Shown piece by piece: positions 34,090 to 37,693 of a DNA stretch of 37,693 nucleotides. The stretch spans positions 1-37,693 of the forward strand of contig JAUNGS010000017.1 in NCBI GenBank assembly GCA_030524435.1, in the 5' to 3' direction. Each line of letters starts with the position of its first letter. Positions within the stretch are counted from its first letter, which is position 1. Below the pieces are notes generated by a model. That model was not told where the DNA came from, did no database searches, and worked only from the letters and a program-made list of their open reading frames with translations. Made by a program: the position numbers and the translations under genes. Source of the DNA: Eubacterium sp. Lineage in GTDB: Bacteria; Bacillota; Clostridia; Eubacteriales; Eubacteriaceae.

Positions 34090-34596
34090 ATGGAATTTGC
34101 AGATGTTATACGATCGAGGCAAAGTGTAAGGGAATATAGTCACCAGAAAATTCAAAGATCTTTGCTGAAAGAACTATGTGTTTCTGGTCTTGCAGCACCA
34201 TCGGCAAACAACAAAAAACCCTGTGAATTTATTGTTATAGAGGATCGGGAAAAGCTCATTAAACTAAGCAGCTTGAAACCGCAATGGAGTATGTTAAAAC
34301 AGGCGGCAGCAGCGATTTTGGTTCTTGGAAGGTATGATAAGTATTTTCAGCAAAATTGTGCCGCTGCAACGGAAAATATATTACTGGATGCGACAAGCAG
34401 ACAAATAGGCAGCGTATGGCTAGGACTGTATCCCAATAAAGATATCGTTCAAGCGGTTAAAGAGCTTTTTAAATTGCCGGAAACAATAGAACCGTTTTGT
34501 TTTGTTTCGTTGGGATACCCCCAACAGAACATTCAAAAGTATGTTGAATATGATTTTTCGAAAATTTATTTTGAAGCATACAATAAAAATGCTTGA
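34090..34596 (+). CDS. Nitroreductase-family flavoprotein
   Basis: 168 residues. The N-terminal IRSRQSVREYSHQKI segment and APSANNKKPCEFIVI bind FMN in this fold, and ENILLDATSRQIGSVWLGLYP is the family's central helix. Members reduce nitro groups, quinones, enones or flavins with NAD(P)H. It begins nine bases after the kinase stop and belongs to the same transcript. A flavin reductase in a sugar cluster is odd and may serve an enone or thiol-linked step; that is speculation. Confidence 0.88.
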   Translation: MEFADVIRSRQSVREYSHQKIQRSLLKELCVSGLAAPSANNKKPCEFIVIEDREKLIKLSSLKPQWSMLKQAAAAILVLGRYDKYFQQNCAAATENILLDATSRQIGSVWLGLYPNKDIVQAVKELFKLPETIEPFCFVSLGYPQQNIQKYVEYDFSKIYFEAYNKNA

Positions 34597-34676
34597 CGAT
34601 AAAACGTTTTGTATAATTTTACAATCCTCAAAGGAAGGGAATGGAGCGTATAATAAATAATAGTTTCACATCAAAA

Positions 34677-34694
34677 TGTCATTACATTGTGACA
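34677..34694. promoter_or_regulatory. Degenerate operator, copy 3
   Basis: TGTCATTACA (34677-34686) differs from the core operator at one base, and a further TGACA half-site follows at 34690-34694. It lies in the 125-base gap before the SDR gene. TATAAT hexamers occur at 34612-34617 and 34649-34654, but neither has a proper -35, so the promoter is unclear. Confidence 0.45.
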
Positions 34695-34721
34695 AAATAA
34701 TGTAAAAGAAAGAGGATAAGG

Positions 34722-35477
34722 ATGGATCTTTTTAATTTGAAAGGAAAGCACGCCATTGTTACAGGCGGCACAGGTGGTATTGGAAAGGCTTTAACCAAAG
34801 GGTTATTAGAAGCTGGAGTTGAGGTTGCAGTTTTGGATTATAGCTCCAAACTTGATGTGCTAAAAAAGGAACTGTCTGAATTTGGAAAAATGCACACTTT
34901 TCAATGCAATTTGGCGGATAAAACAATGCGCTGTGAGGTATTCGACCAAGCGGTACAGGCATTAAATGGAAATTTGGATATTTTAGTTAATTCGGCTGGA
35001 GTGCAAAAACGCGGAAAAATTCTTGATTTTAAAGATGAGGATTGGGACTTTGTGATGGAGGTCAATATCAATGCTGTTTTTGCGATGACACAGTGTGCCG
35101 GAAAATATATGCTTCCCAAAAAAAAGGGGAAAATTATTAATATAGCTTCAATGAACAGCTATTTTGGAGGAACGAATGTGCCGCCGTATGCGAGCTCTAA
35201 AGGCGCAGTGGTTCAGCTGACGAAGGCTATAGCAAATGAATGGAGTGCTTACGGTATTAACGCGAATGCGATAGCACCGGGTTTTATTGAAACGCCAATG
35301 ACAGCAGATATGAAAGAGAACAAAGAAGTCTATGAGTATAAAAGAAACAGAATTCCCAAGGGGCGCTGGGGGCTGCCTGAAGATCTGATCGGAACGCTTT
35401 TGTATCTATGTTCTGATGCATCGGATTATGTATGCGGTGTGACAATACCAGTAGACGGCGGATATTTGTGTAAATAG
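34722..35477 (+). CDS. Short-chain dehydrogenase/reductase
   Basis: 251 residues, a classical SDR. The NAD(P)-binding glycine motif is TGGTGGIG near residue 16, NSAG lies near residue 90, a catalytic Ser is in NIASMNS, and YASSK holds the Tyr and Lys. The C-terminal PVDGGYLCK is the usual end. The nearest functional groups are polyol, gluconate-5 and KduD-like dehydrogenases. AGAGGATAAGG precedes ATG 34722. It begins 12 bases before the DeoC genes and probably forms the keto sugar they cleave, or reduces a product. Confidence 0.92.
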   Translation: MDLFNLKGKHAIVTGGTGGIGKALTKGLLEAGVEVAVLDYSSKLDVLKKELSEFGKMHTFQCNLADKTMRCEVFDQAVQALNGNLDILVNSAGVQKRGKILDFKDEDWDFVMEVNINAVFAMTQCAGKYMLPKKKGKIINIASMNSYFGGTNVPPYASSKGAVVQLTKAIANEWSAYGINANAIAPGFIETPMTADMKENKEVYEYKRNRIPKGRWGLPEDLIGTLLYLCSDASDYVCGVTIPVDGGYLCK

Positions 35478-35489
35478 AGGAGTTAAAAT

Positions 35490-36239
35490 ATGATTGACTT
35501 GACAAAAGTAGAGAACAGAGCCATTGCCGAGCGTGTTCGCGAGGAAGGGCGGGAATTAATGAGTAAGGCTCATTTTGGTGTTCAAGGGATTGCAAAAACA
35601 GAAAATGACGTAAAAGCAGCGTTGTCACGCTTACAGAAAACAGGATTTAAACCAATGGCCTTTGATACAGAGATGAACTTTGTACCGATTGTGCGCAATA
35701 TAGTTGGAGATACATATAACTTGCATTGTGCAGTCTCCTATCCGCTGGGAAGAATGACATTGAAAAAGAAGATGCAGGATCTTGAAACACTGTTGAAGAT
35801 GGATATAAAGGATGTATGTGTTTGTCTGGATTGGCAGGCCATTTTTTCACATCGGTATAAAGATGTGGAAAAGGAAGCTCGTGCAATTGTAAAAGAGTTT
35901 GATGGGCTTTTCACCAAAAATGCCTATGTTATTCCAGCTACACTGCTCAGCGATACGGAAATGAAAGATACTCTTTCTGCCTTGGATGAGGCAGGTGTTT
36001 ACTCAGTCAAGGTTAATCCAGGGTGTAAATTGGGGGTTTCCTTTGAGGAGGTAGCATTAATTAAGCGGCTTTATCCAAATCGTTTTGATATTCATCCATC
36101 TGGTAATATACGGACTCTTGAAGCTTTCGAGAAATTTATGGAGCTTGGCTGTCAGGTTATTCACACTGCCAGCGCATTAGATATTGTAGAAGCTTATATG
36201 GAACGTCAGTTAAAAATTTATGGAGGAATTGAGGAATGA
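35490..36239 (+). CDS. DeoC-like aldolase-family protein 1 (divergent)
   Basis: 249 residues, class I aldolase barrel of the DeoC/LacD superfamily. The Schiff-base lysine position is kept as K174 in SVKVNPGCKLG, replacing the usual IKTSTGF. The second catalytic Lys of DeoC (VKAAGGIR) is replaced by the IHPSGNIR region, where His takes its place. LHCAVSYPLG matches [10 protein letters not shown] of the third copy. It overlaps the next gene by four bases (ATGA). It may be an aldolase of altered specificity rather than deoxyribose-phosphate aldolase. Confidence 0.8.
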   Translation: MIDLTKVENRAIAERVREEGRELMSKAHFGVQGIAKTENDVKAALSRLQKTGFKPMAFDTEMNFVPIVRNIVGDTYNLHCAVSYPLGRMTLKKKMQDLETLLKMDIKDVCVCLDWQAIFSHRYKDVEKEARAIVKEFDGLFTKNAYVIPATLLSDTEMKDTLSALDEAGVYSVKVNPGCKLGVSFEEVALIKRLYPNRFDIHPSGNIRTLEAFEKFMELGCQVIHTASALDIVEAYMERQLKIYGGIEE

Positions 36240-36892
36240 GTCTAGAAACAAGATTGGATTACTCAAATATTCAGTTATACAGGATCGGCGATACTGAAAT
36301 AGAAAATTTAGTATTTAAAGCCCTGAAATACAATATCAGCACCATTGTTGTAGGTCCTTCGGCAATGAATATTGTTTACAATACGCTAAGATCTGGAGAA
36401 AATTTAAACGTAAATGTGGCTGTTTCCTATCCTTCAGGAGCTTATACCAGCGAAGCCAAAATTCAGGAGATCGAGGGATTGCTGGAATTAGGCAATAAAA
36501 TTGATGGATTTTATATTCCTATGCAGGTAGGCTTGTATTTAAGCGGGTATAAGGAGGAAGCTTTCTGTGAACTGAAAGCCTTGGTCAAAGCGGCAAAGGG
36601 GATCCCAGTAAAAATCATTACAGAGATTGGTGTTATGTCGGATAAGCAGATAAAAGAGGTTTGTGAGATGGCCATTGCGGCAGGTGCAGACAGCCTTGTC
36701 ACTTCAGCTGGATTTTCTCCATATGATGTGCCTGGGCCAAGTGAAGCACAATACAAAATGCTCGTTCAAGCAGCAGATGGACAGATTCAGATTATTGCGA
36801 ATGAAGACAATCTGACGAAAGAGCAGGCAGAAAATATTTTAAAACTAGGTGTTGATAGAATTTGTACACCGAAGGCAGTAAACTTTTTATAA
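36236..36892 (+). CDS. DeoC-like protein 2, lacking the Schiff-base lysine
   Basis: 218 residues, the same barrel as its neighbours: [20 protein letters not shown] and [12 protein letters not shown]. In DeoC the last motif is IKTSTGF; here the Schiff-base Lys is V155. The second Lys (VKAAGGIR) is also gone (QIIANEDN). The Asp of the EIDYVINIG strand corresponds to D90, and K126 is retained. It is therefore unlikely to work as a class I aldolase. It overlaps gene 1 and lies 22 bases before gene 3, which fits a structural or regulatory partner, or a different reaction. Confidence 0.8.
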   Translation: MSLETRLDYSNIQLYRIGDTEIENLVFKALKYNISTIVVGPSAMNIVYNTLRSGENLNVNVAVSYPSGAYTSEAKIQEIEGLLELGNKIDGFYIPMQVGLYLSGYKEEAFCELKALVKAAKGIPVKIITEIGVMSDKQIKEVCEMAIAAGADSLVTSAGFSPYDVPGPSEAQYKMLVQAADGQIQIIANEDNLTKEQAENILKLGVDRICTPKAVNFL

Positions 36893-36914
36893 AAGAGAGA
36901 GAGGAAAAAATATT

Positions 36915-37604
36915 ATGAAAGCATTGACGGTTAATGAACTGGCAGCATATTTTGATCATACACAGCTGAAGGCCTTTGCCCATAAAGAAGATTTTGAAAA
37001 ACTATGTTCAGAAGCGGCAGAATATGGGTTTGCTATGGTAGCCATTAACTCATCGCCGGTAGCATTATGTAAAAAATTGTTAGAAAACACAAAGGTACAT
37101 GTGGGAGCAGCAATTAGTTTTCCACTCGGGCAAACGACAATTGAGGCAAAGGTTTTTGAAACTAAGAATGCAATTGAAAATGGCGCTGATGAAATTGATT
37201 ATGTTATAAATATTGGAGAGTTAAAGAACGGAAACTGGGAATATATCAAAAAAGAAATGGAAAGCATGGTCAATATTTGCAGAGCGCACCAGGTATTGAT
37301 CAAAGTGATTTTTGAGAATTGCTATTTGGAAAAAGAAGAGATTACTCAGTTGGCAAAAATTGCCAAAGAAATAAAACCAGATTATATAAAGACTTCCACT
37401 GGATTTGGCACAGGGGGTGCGACGATTGATGATGTTAAATTGATGAAAGAAATCGTTGGCGATGAGGTGAAGGTAAAGGCAGCAGGTGGTATTCGTAATT
37501 TAGAAACTTGTATGGCGATGATTGAGGCCGGTGCTGATAGAATTGGCTGCAGTGCCAGTGTTGAAATTACAGAAGCGTATAAAAAATATTTGCAGGAAAA
37601 ATGA
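36915..37604 (+). CDS. deoC: Deoxyribose-phosphate aldolase (DeoC)
   Basis: 229 residues with the complete DeoC set: DHTQLKA at the N-terminus, [11 protein letters not shown] (D95), [14 protein letters not shown] with Schiff-base K159, and [10 protein letters not shown] with K188. DeoC splits 2-deoxyribose 5-phosphate into acetaldehyde and glyceraldehyde 3-phosphate. It is the only one of the three adjacent copies that keeps all catalytic residues. AGAGAGAGGAAA precedes ATG 36915. Since the cluster has a kinase and an SDR but no phosphopentomutase or nucleoside phosphorylase, its substrate may be another (deoxy)sugar phosphate. Confidence 0.92.
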   Translation: MKALTVNELAAYFDHTQLKAFAHKEDFEKLCSEAAEYGFAMVAINSSPVALCKKLLENTKVHVGAAISFPLGQTTIEAKVFETKNAIENGADEIDYVINIGELKNGNWEYIKKEMESMVNICRAHQVLIKVIFENCYLEKEEITQLAKIAKEIKPDYIKTSTGFGTGGATIDDVKLMKEIVGDEVKVKAAGGIRNLETCMAMIEAGADRIGCSASVEITEAYKKYLQEK

Positions 37605-37635
37605 TTTAGATAAACCATGAAAATTGCTTGGATTA

Positions 37636-37663
37636 AGGGTTCTATAGATGATTATAGAACCCT
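37636..37663. promoter_or_regulatory. Perfect hairpin/palindrome after deoC
   Basis: AGGGTTCTATA (37636-37646) pairs exactly with TATAGAACCCT (37653-37663) around a 6-base loop. No T-run follows, so it may slow RNA decay or bind a protein rather than terminate. The final bases (GGAGGT at the window edge) look like the RBS of a further gene in the cluster. Confidence 0.5.
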
Positions 37664-37693
37664 CAAACTGTAGACAAAAATGGTGTTGGAGGT

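Noticed and set aside
34641-34700. 19-codon frame before the SDR gene, with a purine-rich upstream stretch
   Set aside because: It overlaps the degenerate operator; there is no conservation evidence and the RBS spacing is short.
32585-37604. AI-2 (Lsr-type) processing operon, since LsrK is an FGGY kinase and LsrF is DeoC-like
   Set aside because: The kinase is nearer xylulokinase than LsrK, there is no LsrG or Lsr transporter, and the third DeoC copy is a standard deoxyribose-phosphate aldolase.

Overview
The window looks like chromosomal DNA from an anaerobic, acetogen-type member of the Clostridia. An Eubacteriaceae / Eubacterium limosum-like host is my inference from gene content, not a database match. 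Supporting content: a very large FctA-module surface protein, an EFR1-type flavodoxin-ferredoxin, an aldo/keto reductase with two 4Fe-4S motifs, an OYE-family Fe-S flavoenzyme, a DUF2284 metal-binding protein, a fused glutathione synthetase, and strong GGAGG ribosome-binding sites with many extended -10 promoters.

Layout. (1) 129-7526: a 2465-residue secreted, cell-wall-type adhesin with a vWA head, one Cna-B-like module and 11 FctA-like modules, closed by a hairpin terminator. (2) 7527-8018: a 490-bp non-coding AT-rich gap dense in DnaA-box-like 9-mers. (3) 8019-11098: a compact + strand operon-like run (HAD phosphatase, GIY-YIG protein, YiaC-like acetyltransferase, ArsC/Spx-like protein, radical SAM protein, small unknown). 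(4) 11172-15286: a MATE exporter on the minus strand, divergent from a DUF2284 protein, then an MFS exporter overlapping an EFR1-type protein. (5) 15518-18207: an aspartase, then an aldo/keto reductase gene broken by one in-frame TAG. (6) 18308-25647: an iron alcohol dehydrogenase divergent from a cluster made of an MFS transporter, an OYE/2-enoate-reductase-like enzyme, a DctM-type permease and a two-helix membrane protein, followed by a LysR regulator. This reads as an uptake-and-reduction module for an unsaturated organic acid (inference). (7) 25739-26431: a two-gene unit with a VapD-like protein, possibly toxin-antitoxin. (8) 26580-30875: a PspC protein divergent from gshF, an acyl-ACP thioesterase and a patatin-like lipase. 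(9) 31040-37604: an AT-rich sugar-type cluster (HAD phosphatase, GntR/UTRA regulator, FGGY kinase, nitroreductase, SDR, and three tandem DeoC-family proteins).

The most interesting points are: the three adjacent DeoC-family genes, only one of which keeps the full catalytic set, with a shared palindromic operator (TGTCATGACA) at the cluster's promoters; the DnaA-box cluster away from dnaA; the in-frame amber codon in an otherwise intact aldo/keto reductase, relevant because some acetogens can decode UAG as pyrrolysine; the VapD two-gene unit; and a DctM permease with neither a normal DctQ nor a DctP beside it.

The DeoC cluster is probably a sugar or polyol route: the SDR oxidises, the FGGY kinase phosphorylates, and a DeoC-type aldolase splits the product, under GntR control. 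No transporter for it lies inside the window, so the cluster probably continues past the right edge.
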